The notes below the pieces were generated by a model. The model saw nothing but the letters and a program-made list of their open reading frames with translations. It was not told the DNA's origin and ran no database searches. A program made the translations under genes and the position numbers. From positions 1,488,001 to 1,552,000 of the forward strand of contig CBDHGL010000003.1 of NCBI GenBank assembly GCA_965263105.1: a stretch of 64,000 bases of DNA. The letters run 5' to 3'. Positions 8,780 through 17,452 of this stretch are shown here, piece after piece. Each line of letters begins with the position of its first letter. Within the stretch, counting starts at the first letter, position 1. The DNA comes from JBCCTX01 sp965263105. Lineage in GTDB: Bacteria > Bacteroidota > Bacteroidia > J057.

Positions 8780-9228
8780 AAGCGTTTGGGCATTTCATAT
8801 TTAATTACCTGAGTTCGTTCCTCAATGGCTTCTTGAATACGTTCATAGGAATTTTCTTGATCCTCTAGTTTCATTGTTTGGGAGGTCCTTTCAACGATGT
8901 AGGTGGCTAATTCTCTTGCCTTGCGGTCAATCAGGGCCTCTAAAGATCCATCTTTCGGAACTAGTGCATACACCAATTTCATGTCCAAAGCTTCTGCAGC
9001 TGTTTGAAGGGAGTTAAGTGTTATGCTCCCAGATTGTTCTCTTTTTTCCACTTCTTGGGCGCTCTGCTGGGTAATCCCTAATTTCTTACCAAACTGTGCC
9101 AAAGATATACCCAAGGCAGTCCTAATAGCTCTTACCCATCCTGTAGAAGGAAGGGGAATTTCTATTAGCTGATCTAATTGGGATAAGTTTCTATCTAATT
9201 GTTTTATCTGAAGTACTCGATTCGTCAT
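8770..9228 (-). CDS. Mobile mystery protein A (HTH regulator)
   Basis: 152 aa. Residues about 33-85 form an XRE-type helix-turn-helix (RTALGISLAQFGKKLGITQQ, then SAQEVEKREQSGSITLNSL). The C-terminal LVYALVPKDGSLEALI and RTSQTMKLEDQENS, and the final MPKRLWD, are diagnostic of mobile mystery protein A, which is nearly always encoded directly upstream of a Fic protein, often on mobile DNA. It probably represses its own operon, and an inverted repeat upstream of its start (9275-9304) is a candidate operator. This gene looks intact although its Fic partner is not. Confidence 0.85.
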   Translation of the reverse strand: MTNRVLQIKQLDRNLSQLDQLIEIPLPSTGWVRAIRTALGISLAQFGKKLGITQQSAQEVEKREQSGSITLNSLQTAAEALDMKLVYALVPKDGSLEALIDRKARELATYIVERTSQTMKLEDQENSYERIQEAIEERTQVIKYEMPKRLWD

Positions 9229-9274
9229 ATTTTCAGGCTATAGGGTGATAAATTTATAAAAAAAATCATATTAT

Positions 9275-9304
9275 AACCTGATTTATGTTAAATAAAATCA
9301 GGTT
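9275..9304. promoter_or_regulatory. Inverted repeat upstream of mobile mystery protein A, candidate operator
   Basis: AACCTGATTT (9275-9284) and AAATCAGGTT (9295-9304) are perfect 10-bp arms around a 10-nt AT-rich spacer, 47-76 bp upstream of the HTH gene's ATG. The symmetry and position fit an autorepressor site. The spacer is short enough that it could also be a weak hairpin. Confidence 0.45.
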
Positions 9305-9360
9305 GAAGCCTGTATATTTATCGATTTTTAGATTGGAGACCTCACTTTCAATACAAAAAA

Positions 9361-9401
9361 TGATAAGTATTGATTGTGAAGGAGTAGTGATTTGAGGGGT
9401 A
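9361..9401 (+). repeat. Short repeat 1, copy A
   Basis: TGATAAGTATTGATTGTGAA and the following 21 bases resemble 16321-16362 (about 27 of the first 33 positions match by eye). It sits 46 bp before copy A of short repeat 2. The rest of the 9229-9580 gap holds only AT-rich DNA and the susD terminator. Confidence 0.45.
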
Positions 9402-9447
9402 GAATACGGAAAGATATATTTTCCTCTAGGAGGAGCTTCATGTAGAT

Positions 9448-9486
9448 ACCTTCACTCTCCTTTCACGGTCAGCAGAATAAGCAAGG
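9448..9486 (+). repeat. Short repeat 2, copy A
   Basis: ACCTTCACTCTCCTTTCACG and the following 19 bases match 17201-17239 with one mismatch in the first 26 positions and about five over 39. Both copies lie beside toxin-antitoxin-like modules. Confidence 0.6.
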
Positions 9487-9506
9487 CATACTAAAAAATG
9501 AATATG

Positions 9507-9551
9507 TTTAGAAAAGAGCCATCCCGATTTTCGGGATGGCTCTTTTCTAAA
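9507..9551 (-). terminator. Strong intrinsic terminator of the susCD unit
   Basis: Perfect 21-bp arms (9507-9527 and 9531-9551, core GAGCCATCCCGA) with a 3-nt loop, 30 bp beyond the SusD stop. The arms contain A/T tracts on both sides, so it could act in both directions. Confidence 0.85.
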
Positions 9552-9580
9552 AACCTTTTTCAAACTAAGGGAAAGTGTTG

Positions 9581-11407
9581 TTAGGGTACTTCCGTTAGTG
9601 GAGGAACATTATTTTCAGCCCCTGGGTAGCCCAGATTCTGGTTAATCTGGCCTTGGGTATTGGCATTAATAGCACTGGCAGGAATGGGATAGAGGGAGTG
9701 GTAGGGACTCATGGTATATTCATCCCCATGTATAGTGATGACCCCCTTATTATAAAAATCGGTTGTTTCCATAATCCGATCATACCAGAAATTGTTTTCG
9801 TGGAAATTATTGAGGCTATAGGATTTTCCATTGTAGGCAGTTTGCCCAGTAGTCGCTAGAATAAAAGCGACTCGAGTAAGAACCGTATTGCGTGGCTCCT
9901 CGTAATACAGCTCCCTGGCCCGCTCGTCTAGGATGGTCCCGATATTTATTTCCCCGGGGGTCAGCTCTGCAGCTTCCGCCCTTCTGCGGATGATATTGAT
10001 ATCTTCTGCGGCCGCAGCCAAATTCCCGCTCCAAAAATGGGCTTCTGCACGAAGCAGGTAGGTCTCTGCTAGGCGGAATACATACCAGTCGGAGTGCCCT
10101 CCCGAGGGTCGTGCATTTTGGGGATCAGGGATGTAAAGTTTATAGTGTGGCCAATCATACCAATTACGAATGGTATCTGAACACAAGATGGTGCCATCCT
10201 CCGTAAAGAGTTGTAGGGGTTGGTCATAAAAGGGATTTCCGGCATCTCTTAAACTCGGGGCGTTGTAGGTCAGGTCTTCCATCCGCATCCAGTTGGGGAA
10301 TTTGTGGCGTAGGTCGTTGGGGTATCCCCGCCATATCACTTTGGTGCTGTAGGGAACGCCTCGATTACGTCCAATACCCCTTCCGAAGGATACCACGTGG
10401 GCAATTTCTGCGTTGGGGTTGTCCGACATCCCATTAGCTCCATCAGGGGTATTGATAAAGCGCCACCAAAGCGGTACCGCTTGTCGCATGAGGCTAGTGG
10501 TAGATCCAGCCCCTTCAAAGCCCAGGCGTGAAATCACATTGAGGATGGCTTCGGTATTTTCTGGAATACTTTTATTCTCAGGACGGTGAAGGTCCCAGAT
10601 GATATTGCGCTCAGGATTGTCCCGTTCTGAACCAAATCGCTCGGTCATCAAGGCATAGGTGCCTCCATCAATCACCTGGCTGGCAGTGGCTACAGCACCG
10701 CTAAAATCAGTCAAGGCGAGATTCACTTTCGTTAACAGATGCAGGACTGCTCCTTTGCTGACTTCTCCCTTGTTCACCACCTCAGGTACCCAGTTGACCG
10801 CCTGTTCCAGATCAGCCTTGATCTTGTTGAGTATAGGAACGCGAGCCGTAGTGGAAAAGTCCAGTTTAGGAGAGGAAATCTCTTCCATTATGGCAGGGAC
10901 ATCTCCAAACTGTTGGGTCAGGCGATAATAGCGATAGGCTCGGTGGAAATAGGCGGCACCGAGTATACCATTGCGCTCTGCATCTGACTCATACTCTGCA
11001 TCGTCGATACGGGTAATTACCGTATTAGCGTATTTGATGCCTTCATACCATTGATTCCAATACCACCCGATACGGTTAGTGTTGGAGCTGTTGAGATTGG
11101 CATCGGGTAAGATCAATAAATTCAGGTCTTGAGCAGGTCCCGACTTGTCGGTCGTCCCTTCAACAGCTACTTCAGAAAAAACATTTTCTGTGATCATGGG
11201 GGCTCCATCTCCATAAAATTCTGACCGCAAGTTGGCCATGGCCTGGGAAAGGAGTCCGCGCATACCATCGGCATTGTTCAATGCATTGCCCGGAGTGAAA
11301 AAGGAGAGCTCATCTGGTTCCAGGAAGTCTTCCTGACACCCCACTGAGAAGGTAATTAACGCCAGGAATGAGCAAGCGATTAATATATGATTTATAGTAA
11401 ACTTCAT
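9581..11407 (-). CDS. SusD/RagB-family surface glycan-binding lipoprotein
   Basis: 608 aa. The signal sequence ends in a lipobox (ITFSVGC, Cys24), so it is a lipoprotein, probably surface-exposed. SusD-type TPR helices are seen around GAAYFHRAYRYYRLTQQFGD. The C-terminal RLAETYLLRAEAHFWSGNLA and the FHENNFWYDRIMETTDF region match the usual RagB/SusD ending. It lies 32 bp downstream of the SusC gene in one unit and forms with it a TonB-driven uptake complex for oligosaccharides or other large nutrients. No glycoside hydrolase, sulfatase or regulator is adjacent, so the substrate cannot be inferred. Confidence 0.93.
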   Translation of the reverse strand: MKFTINHILIACSFLALITFSVGCQEDFLEPDELSFFTPGNALNNADGMRGLLSQAMANLRSEFYGDGAPMITENVFSEVAVEGTTDKSGPAQDLNLLILPDANLNSSNTNRIGWYWNQWYEGIKYANTVITRIDDAEYESDAERNGILGAAYFHRAYRYYRLTQQFGDVPAIMEEISSPKLDFSTTARVPILNKIKADLEQAVNWVPEVVNKGEVSKGAVLHLLTKVNLALTDFSGAVATASQVIDGGTYALMTERFGSERDNPERNIIWDLHRPENKSIPENTEAILNVISRLGFEGAGSTTSLMRQAVPLWWRFINTPDGANGMSDNPNAEIAHVVSFGRGIGRNRGVPYSTKVIWRGYPNDLRHKFPNWMRMEDLTYNAPSLRDAGNPFYDQPLQLFTEDGTILCSDTIRNWYDWPHYKLYIPDPQNARPSGGHSDWYVFRLAETYLLRAEAHFWSGNLAAAAEDINIIRRRAEAAELTPGEINIGTILDERARELYYEEPRNTVLTRVAFILATTGQTAYNGKSYSLNNFHENNFWYDRIMETTDFYNKGVITIHGDEYTMSPYHSLYPIPASAINANTQGQINQNLGYPGAENNVPPLTEVP

Positions 11408-11439
11408 GAGTTTTTAATTTTTAGATAGGAGGTTAATGA

Positions 11440-14400
11440 CTACAAGGTGAGGTTTATACCCATGGTATAGTAACGGGGAGTAGGACCGAGTCCCGCTGTT
11501 CCCTCTATGTTGCTGGCCTCAGGATCGAAAAAGTCCCAATCTGGAGCAAAGACGCCTACATTACGTATGTTGCCATATACCCGTAGTCCTTTGACAGAAA
11601 CCTTGTTCAAGAAGGAAGGAGGGAGGTTGTAGGAAAGAGTAATGTTTTGGAGTCTAACAAAGGAATTGTTCCGATAGATGTTGAAACTGGCACTTCCATC
11701 GCTGGAGAACAACCTGGCGTAATCATCCAATTGGTTATCGGGTGTCCAGTAAGGAGTCTGAAAAGAGTTAGTCCGGTCAATGAATCCGTTTCTGTTTTTG
11801 GCAGGGTTGAATGCCCGCTTTTGTCCTAATTGGGAATACATCTCAACAGATAGGTCTAAGCCTTTCCAGAATTGAAAATTGTTGACGAAAGTCCAGCGGA
11901 AACGGGGAGTGGTGAATCCCAGGAAATCCCGGTCATCTATGGTATACACCCCATCATTGTTTTTATCCTCAATCCGGAAGTCACCAGGGAATACCCCATA
12001 GATAGCGGCTTGGTCGGCCTCAGAGGTTTTATACACTCCTTGCACATTTAAGCCCCAGATTTCATCTATAGCACGACCGATGAACCACCGGTTGGTAATG
12101 TCATCCAATTCATTGCCCTCCTCATCCAAATCCCCATACAAGCTGATAATTTTGTTGCGGTTGACAGAAAAATTGAAGGTACTACTCCAACTGAAGTTAG
12201 GACGTTCAATGTTTCGGGTTCTCACCACAAATTCAACGCCCTTGTTCTGGATTTCTCCCAGGTTGGTAAATACACTGGAGAAGCCGATGACGTTGGGTAG
12301 GGCTCTTTCGACGAGCAAATCGTTGGTGACCATGTCATAGTACTCCATGGATCCATCGATTTTACCTTGAAACAATCTAAAGTCAACGCCAAAATTCCAG
12401 GCGGTGGTACGTTCCCATTTCAGATCCAGGTTTTCCATAGTGGTATTGTCTAAAGTAGATACCGGCTGGACACCCCCTCCTCCATCTACCACCAGGTTTT
12501 TTCCTGCTACGAGTTGGGATAGGGCAGCATAACGTCCGATTTCACGGTTGCCGTTTTCGCCCCAGGAGAGACGAAACTTCAAGAACTCGATCGCATTAGA
12601 ATTAAAAAAAGATTCCTCGGAAATGACCCAGCCTCCTGCAATAGAAGGGAAGGTGGCTCTTCGGTTGTTTTGACCAAAGGCGGAGTATCCATCCCTACGC
12701 ACAGAACCGGAGAGCAAATACTTAGACCGGAAACTGTAGTTGAGTCGCCCCATTAAGGCATCGCCTGTACTCTGTTCGTCATTGCCACTAAGAGAAATCG
12801 CTGTGCCCAGGGAAAGGTTGTTGAAGCCCAGGGCATCGTTGGGATCAAAAATCCCACTGGTCGTACGGGCATTGAAGGAGTTGAACTTTTCCGCATAGGC
12901 CAGGAAAGTTGCGTCGAAGCTGTGATCTCCAAACTCTTTATTCCACTTTAAGATATTATCTAATTGCCATTCCCGAATTTTTGTATTGTCCCTAAAGGCC
13001 GTACCCGTAGCCCATTCCGGACTCTCGGAAGATTGGTGGTTGAAAAAGTCGTTCCACTCAAAGCGGTTGACAAAGGCTACCTGATAGGAAAATCCGAGGG
13101 GTAAGCTGATCGTTCCATAAATGCGGGCATTTAACGTGTTAAAGTTTCTCTGTCTATCCGTATAGGTTCTCCTTAAATGGGGATGGCGGGCGCCTGCTCC
13201 TGGGTCATCCTGGGGACTAAAGCGCAGGGTACTACCATCATCGGAGCGCTCTGAGCCCCAGGGGGAAGCTTGTTGGACCATGATCCACTCAGCCGGGATA
13301 AAGCTCTCATCGCGATCGGCAAATTGGGTGTTGGCCCCTACGGTGATCCAGTCATTGATTTTACTTTCTATATTGAGGCGGGAACGAATGGTGGTGAAAC
13401 GGTCGCCCTGTATGATTCCCTCATTATCGGTCCGTCCCAGGGACCAATAGTAGGAGATTTCTCCTTTGGTACCAGATAAACTCAGGGTGTGGTCATTCCT
13501 TAGACCTGTTTGAAAAACCTGATCGTACCAGTCTACACTTCTACCTGCCAGGTAGTTGCCGATTTCTACGTCCTGGAAACCGATTCTGTTGAGCCAGGCG
13601 GTTGTAGGGTCTCCCTGGGCTCCATCATAGGAGAGCCACTGCTCCAGGCTGACGCCGGGAGGCAGGTTATTGGGGTTGTCAAACCTACCGGGGGTTTCTT
13701 CGTGATCGACATTGATACTTTTGAAGACATCGGTTCGCCAGGCTGCGTAGCCATCAGGATCGTAAGGCCGGTGAACGATGGCATTGGTTGCGAAGCCTAC
13801 ACTGCTGGACAGGTTGATAGAGGGGGCTGAGCCCTGGCCCCGTTTCGTGGTGATCAGCACCACGCCATTGGATCCTCGGGCTCCATAGACAGCGGCAGAG
13901 CTTGCATCTTTCATGATATCGACTTTGTCGATATCGGCAGGGTTGATATCTGAGAGGTCGCCATTATAGATCATTCCGTCGACGACGATAAGGGGGCTGG
14001 ACCCCGCCGTAAGGGTGTTGTCTCCTCGTACCTGGAGTTGACTCACTCCTTTGGGGGAGTTGTTGAAACCCACATTGAGTCCTGGCGCATTTGCCCGGAG
14101 GATATCGGTTACCGAGTTAGGAGACTGATTGGCAATCTTGGCGGCATCAATTTGTGCCACTGCACCGGTAAGGTCCTTCTTTTTTACCGTACCGTAGCCC
14201 ACCACGACCACTTCATCCAACGAAGTAACGCTTTCCTCCATGGCAATTTCTATCTGGCTTTGACCAGCGATCGGAACGTCTTGGGTTTCATAGCCAAGAT
14301 AGGAAATCCGTAGGGTGTCGCTGATTCCGGGTACGTTCAGGGAAAACTTCCCCTCATCATCAGTAAGAGTACCTTGGGTGGTCCCTTTTACCAGAATACT

Positions 14401-14544
14401 GACGCCGATCATCGGTACGCCAGATTCGTCGACCACAGTTCCACCTACCTCCTGAGCCAGGGTGCTGGAAAGTGTGGTAAAAAAGAATAGAGAACCCAAA
14501 ATAATCCCTTTGAGGATGTTTTTAGGTGTAGTAGTAAGATTCAT
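11440..14544 (-). CDS. SusC/RagA-family TonB-dependent outer membrane receptor
   Basis: 1034 aa from ATG 14544 (MNLTTTPKNILKG). The longer frame uses a TTG at 14577 and is less likely. A signal peptide ends at TLAQ. A carboxypeptidase regulatory-like domain (GGTVVDESGVPMIGVSILVK) follows, then the SusC signature VVVVGYGTVKKKDLTGAV, a plug domain with NGVVLITTKRG, and a 22-strand barrel ending in MGINLTL. It forms the transport channel under the SusD lid and needs TonB-ExbBD. A candidate -7 box in minus orientation (TAGCTTTG, complement of 14751-14758) lies about 205 bp upstream of the ATG. The 265-bp gap to the aldolase holds nothing else recognisable. Confidence 0.94.
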   Translation of the reverse strand: MNLTTTPKNILKGIILGSLFFFTTLSSTLAQEVGGTVVDESGVPMIGVSILVKGTTQGTLTDDEGKFSLNVPGISDTLRISYLGYETQDVPIAGQSQIEIAMEESVTSLDEVVVVGYGTVKKKDLTGAVAQIDAAKIANQSPNSVTDILRANAPGLNVGFNNSPKGVSQLQVRGDNTLTAGSSPLIVVDGMIYNGDLSDINPADIDKVDIMKDASSAAVYGARGSNGVVLITTKRGQGSAPSINLSSSVGFATNAIVHRPYDPDGYAAWRTDVFKSINVDHEETPGRFDNPNNLPPGVSLEQWLSYDGAQGDPTTAWLNRIGFQDVEIGNYLAGRSVDWYDQVFQTGLRNDHTLSLSGTKGEISYYWSLGRTDNEGIIQGDRFTTIRSRLNIESKINDWITVGANTQFADRDESFIPAEWIMVQQASPWGSERSDDGSTLRFSPQDDPGAGARHPHLRRTYTDRQRNFNTLNARIYGTISLPLGFSYQVAFVNRFEWNDFFNHQSSESPEWATGTAFRDNTKIREWQLDNILKWNKEFGDHSFDATFLAYAEKFNSFNARTTSGIFDPNDALGFNNLSLGTAISLSGNDEQSTGDALMGRLNYSFRSKYLLSGSVRRDGYSAFGQNNRRATFPSIAGGWVISEESFFNSNAIEFLKFRLSWGENGNREIGRYAALSQLVAGKNLVVDGGGGVQPVSTLDNTTMENLDLKWERTTAWNFGVDFRLFQGKIDGSMEYYDMVTNDLLVERALPNVIGFSSVFTNLGEIQNKGVEFVVRTRNIERPNFSWSSTFNFSVNRNKIISLYGDLDEEGNELDDITNRWFIGRAIDEIWGLNVQGVYKTSEADQAAIYGVFPGDFRIEDKNNDGVYTIDDRDFLGFTTPRFRWTFVNNFQFWKGLDLSVEMYSQLGQKRAFNPAKNRNGFIDRTNSFQTPYWTPDNQLDDYARLFSSDGSASFNIYRNNSFVRLQNITLSYNLPPSFLNKVSVKGLRVYGNIRNVGVFAPDWDFFDPEASNIEGTAGLGPTPRYYTMGINLTL

Positions 14545-14809
14545 AGTCAATAGGATTAAATTGTAATTTGATTTCAAGGCAAAGAATAATTATACCGGAG
14601 CATCTACGGAGTTGGGTTGGTAGATGATGGTATAAAAAGAAAAGGAACTAACCATCTTCAGGGAGTGAAGATGACATTTGTATTAATGTAATACATACTC
14701 ATGAATAATCAAAGATTTTTGAATATTGCAGAGGTGCAAAATAATTGTACCAAAGCTAGGTGGAAGCTAAGCTGCTCAATAAGGAGGGCTAGGGAAAGAA
14801 TACGGAATT

Positions 14810-16102
14810 CTACGTATCCAAATTGAATTTTTCTTTCAATTCATAAATCTCTCGCTGACCAATGGGTTTGAGCTCCCCCATCATTTGGGCTTGGATCAAT
14901 GAACTGGCACTAAATTCAGCGACTTCTAACCGATCGAAAGTGGAGATGACGGAGTGGCCGGTGACCAAAATGGAATCATTTTTAATAAGTACAATAGGGG
15001 TATCTTGGGTAATGGCCTGGGAAAGTTTTTTCCCCTCTTGATATTGGTCTCCAAAGGGAAAAAGGGGGAGTTCTCTAAGAAGTATATAGCTTTCGGGGAT
15101 GGTTCGTGTGGCAATCTGTCGATGGGCTACCGCAAAGGCTGTTGCATTGGGAGATTGAGCAAAAATGATGCAGTTGACCTCGGGATGGTCCTGATAGATT
15201 TGTTGGTGAACCCTGACAGACCTACTGGGCTTTTTGCCCTTTTCTTTTTGTCCATCACGAATGAGAATCATGTCTTCTCGTCGCATATACAGGCGGTCTC
15301 GAGCCGTTGGGGTAATGAGAAAGCTGTTGTCATCCAGTCTGGCAGAAAAGGTCCCAAAGGTACTGATGATGAGCTTTTGTTGGTAGGCTCTTTGTATGTA
15401 TTTGATCATTTCTCCTCGAAGGACGCGTTCTTTTTCATGAAGTTCTATAGGACTGAACTCGGGTAATTCCTCTCTGGAAGGGCTGTGGAATTGATCAATC
15501 TGCTCCTCTTTCAAGTCATGAACAGCTCCGATAGCAATGCCCAGTGCCTCAGTCTTGGCACAAAACTCCAGGGTTTCGAAGCGAGCAAAGGCCTTTTGGA
15601 GGGTTTGACCTCCAACGACGGTTCCATGGTTTTCCATCATAACTGAGTTGGCCCCCTGGGCAAAGCTCTGGGCAATAGAACTGCCCAGTTGCTCACTCCC
15701 GGGAAGTTCATAGGGAGCAAAACCCACCTTCCCACAGATGTGGAAGGCCTGGGGGATAATGCGGGTATTGGGCACTTTTTCAATTATGCTAAATGCTACC
15801 AGGGTCGGGGGATGGGCATGAACTACTGCCCGGAGGTCAGGCCTGGCCTGATAAATTGCCTGGTGGAAGGGCAACTCAGAGGAAGGAGGGTGGAGGCCTT
15901 CTACCCTGCCATCGAGATGGATACATACCACATCTTTTGCCGTTACGCTCCCCTTGTCGTAGGCACTTGGGGTAATCCAGATCGTACCGCTCTCATCGCG
16001 CATAGAAACATTCCCTCCCGAGGTGGTGGTCATCCCATAGGTATAGATCCGTCGGAGGATTTCGGCGACTTGTTCTTGGGGAGTTAAATAGTCAAAGTTC
16101 AT
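14810..16102 (-). CDS. Tandem class II aldolase/adducin-domain protein; second domain lacks metal ligands
   Basis: 430 aa from ATG 16102 (MNFDYLTPQEQ); a TTG 30 bp upstream would add ten residues. Two class II aldolase (AraD/FucA-like) domains lie in a row, about 1-205 and 225-425. The first has the metal site: Glu76 in SSELPFH, His95 and His97 in HAHP, His159 in ENHG. In the second, the matching positions read FAQS (no His) and KND in place of ENH, and Glu76 corresponds to Val296. The second copy is therefore probably structural or regulatory. Expected activity is a metal-dependent aldolase or epimerase on a phosphorylated sugar, cytoplasmic. It is upstream of susC on the same strand, but the 265-bp gap argues against tight coupling. 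Confidence 0.82.
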   Translation of the reverse strand: MNFDYLTPQEQVAEILRRIYTYGMTTTSGGNVSMRDESGTIWITPSAYDKGSVTAKDVVCIHLDGRVEGLHPPSSELPFHQAIYQARPDLRAVVHAHPPTLVAFSIIEKVPNTRIIPQAFHICGKVGFAPYELPGSEQLGSSIAQSFAQGANSVMMENHGTVVGGQTLQKAFARFETLEFCAKTEALGIAIGAVHDLKEEQIDQFHSPSREELPEFSPIELHEKERVLRGEMIKYIQRAYQQKLIISTFGTFSARLDDNSFLITPTARDRLYMRREDMILIRDGQKEKGKKPSRSVRVHQQIYQDHPEVNCIIFAQSPNATAFAVAHRQIATRTIPESYILLRELPLFPFGDQYQEGKKLSQAITQDTPIVLIKNDSILVTGHSVISTFDRLEVAEFSASSLIQAQMMGELKPIGQREIYELKEKFNLDT

Positions 16103-16320
16103 AACGGCAAACGCAGTATTAAATTTTGGCAATAATACGGCATTAGGAGGAAGAAGGCGAATATGGATCGTTATGGATTTGTTAATTGAAGTTTAGCCTT
16201 AAGCTAATTCAAGAAAGGGCCATTATTCCCCTATCGGACTCTTTTGAGAGATCTCTAATTCATCTTAGTCCCGATATTAATTTTGTGATCTAATGGGGTT
16301 CACTTGCGGTATTGAGAAAG

Positions 16321-16362
16321 TGATAAGGGTTGACTATGAGGGAGTTGTGATTTTAGGGTATA
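16321..16362 (+). repeat. Short repeat 1, copy B
   Basis: TGATAAGGGTTGACTATGAG and what follows resemble 9361-9401. This copy lies about 95 bp beyond the end of hepT, on one side of the HepT/MntA module. The rest of the 16103-16457 gap shows no gene, only AT-rich DNA. Confidence 0.45.
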
Positions 16363-16457
16363 TATAGAGTACAAAAAGTGCCTTTTTATGGGACTCTTTG
16401 TTTTCAACGGAGTGGATTTTTTTGAATCATTTCGTGTTCGAGCATGTGCCAGGTAAT

Positions 16458-16793
16458 TCAATCCTTAAGAAATTCCTCTACCTCTTTTTGAATGAGGGGC
16501 ATTTGGTAGGTGATAAAATTCCAAATGGTCCTGGGTTGAAAGCTGTCGTATGGGTGAACTATGGTATTCCTACGATTGATAAGTTGGTCTGTAGTTTCTA
16601 ATTCCACTCCCATTTTCCTCAACCTTGAGGCTGCCTCTCCTATAATTTGTAACTCTCTTTCTACGGCACGTTGAATAGTAAGGCTGGCGGAGTTATATGC
16701 CCCCTGAGAATGGATACCCCTCAAATGACTTTCCTTGATATCTTGAATAGATTTCAGAATATCATGCAAATATTTCCTCCGCTTCCTGTTCAT
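16458..16793 (-). CDS. hepT: HepT-like RNase toxin (DUF86)
   Basis: 111 aa, all-helical. The HEPN active-site motif is present as RNTIVHPY (Arg75, His80, Tyr82), the RX4-6H pattern of HepT toxins with the downstream tyrosine that is the AMPylation target in studied systems. AVERELQIIGEAASRL (about 43-58) is another family hallmark. It would act as a ribonuclease held inactive by its nucleotidyltransferase partner. Its start overlaps the 3' end of the mntA-like gene by 32 bp, the standard coupling for this module. The module lies between the two short repeats. Confidence 0.88.
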   Translation of the reverse strand: MNRKRRKYLHDILKSIQDIKESHLRGIHSQGAYNSASLTIQRAVERELQIIGEAASRLRKMGVELETTDQLINRRNTIVHPYDSFQPRTIWNFITYQMPLIQKEVEEFLKD

Positions 16794-17115
16794 AGAGAAG
16801 TACTTTCGTTTCTTCTACCTCCTTTTTGAAATAAGGGTTTTTGAGGTTGGGGTAGTAGATCCAGTCAACTTTGTGGCCTAATAATTCTTCCAAGGCGTCC
16901 AACAAAGTCCATAAATTGTCCAGGTACTCTTCGTCCGAAATAGCCTTGTCATCCCATTCATATAAAAAGTCAACATCCGAATCCGGAGAGAAGCTGGAAC
17001 CCAATACCGAACCAAATACCCACAGGGATTTCACTTTGTGAATCCTGCACAGTTTGCGAATTTCTTCCAGGCGTACCTGGAGGAATTCAGGGATATGTGG
17101 CTTTGTGTCCAGCAT
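16762..17115 (-). CDS. mntA: MntA-like nucleotidyltransferase antitoxin
   Basis: 117 aa. The minimal nucleotidyltransferase motif is complete: GS at residues 35-36 (FGSVLGSSF), then DVD with Asp47 and Asp49, and KVDWIYY near 83-89 supplying the third acidic residue. MntA antitoxins add AMP to a tyrosine of HepT and so silence it. It is the first gene of the pair on the minus strand and overlaps hepT. No dedicated promoter was recognised in the roughly 85 bp before short repeat 2. Confidence 0.88.
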   Translation of the reverse strand: MLDTKPHIPEFLQVRLEEIRKLCRIHKVKSLWVFGSVLGSSFSPDSDVDFLYEWDDKAISDEEYLDNLWTLLDALEELLGHKVDWIYYPNLKNPYFKKEVEETKVLLYEQEAEEIFA

Positions 17116-17200
17116 CTATAGGAAAGATACGCAAAAATGAGGGATTGGGATAAGCTGGATGGTGGATTGTATAGGAAAAAGGAAAAAGCTTTAAATGATG

Positions 17201-17239
17201 ACCTTCACTCTCCTCTCACGGTCAGCCGCATAAGGCAGG
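17201..17239 (+). repeat. Short repeat 2, copy B
   Basis: ACCTTCACTCTCCTCTCACG and the following 19 bases match 9448-9486. This copy lies about 85 bp upstream of mntA, on the other side of the module from copy B of short repeat 1. The rest of the 17116-17452 gap contains a palindrome at 17365 and a promoter box. Confidence 0.6.
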
Positions 17240-17364
17240 AGGAGCCTCCTTTATATCGGCCAATAAGGTCTCTCTGATATCCATGGACCTATGAATGTAT
17301 TTCCAAATATATCTAGAATTTCTATTACATACTTCTTTAGGGAAATTTGGTAAAATACCCATAA

Positions 17365-17388
17365 TATCGTATATCGCGATATGCGATA
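17365..17388. promoter_or_regulatory. 24-bp near-perfect palindrome, candidate operator
   Basis: The two 12-bp halves (TATCGTATATCG and CGATATGCGATA) are inverted copies with one mismatch, centred on ATCGCGAT. It lies about 65 bp upstream of the HTH gene fragment's ATG and 35 bp before a TATTTTTG box, as expected for an operator of that HTH protein. Confidence 0.45.
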
Positions 17389-17422
17389 ATTTAAATTCTC
17401 CTTTTCCCAAGGCTAAAAAGAA

Positions 17423-17430
17423 TATTTTTG
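17423..17430 (+). promoter_or_regulatory. Possible Bacteroidota -7 box upstream of the HTH fragment
   Basis: TATTTTTG fits the TAnnTTTG consensus, 22 bp before the ATG at 17453. No clear TTTG -33 box is seen at the usual spacing. Confidence 0.3.
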
Positions 17431-17452
17431 TGTATTGAGAAATAAAGTAGGT

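Noticed and set aside
9507..9551. Perfect 21-bp inverted repeat considered as an insertion sequence end
   Set aside because: The 3-nt loop and position just after the susD stop fit an intrinsic terminator; no transposase is near.
14954..15466. 170-codon plus-strand frame opposite the aldolase gene
   Set aside because: It is antisense to a well-supported gene and shows no recognisable domain.
9581..16102. SusCD plus aldolase considered as a polysaccharide utilisation locus
   Set aside because: No glycan-degrading enzyme or regulator is adjacent and a 265-bp gap separates the aldolase, so the link is not supported.
17222..17410. Minus-strand 62-codon frame upstream of the HTH remnant
   Set aside because: It starts with TTG, contains the palindrome and short repeat 2, and matches no family known to me, so it is treated as intergenic.
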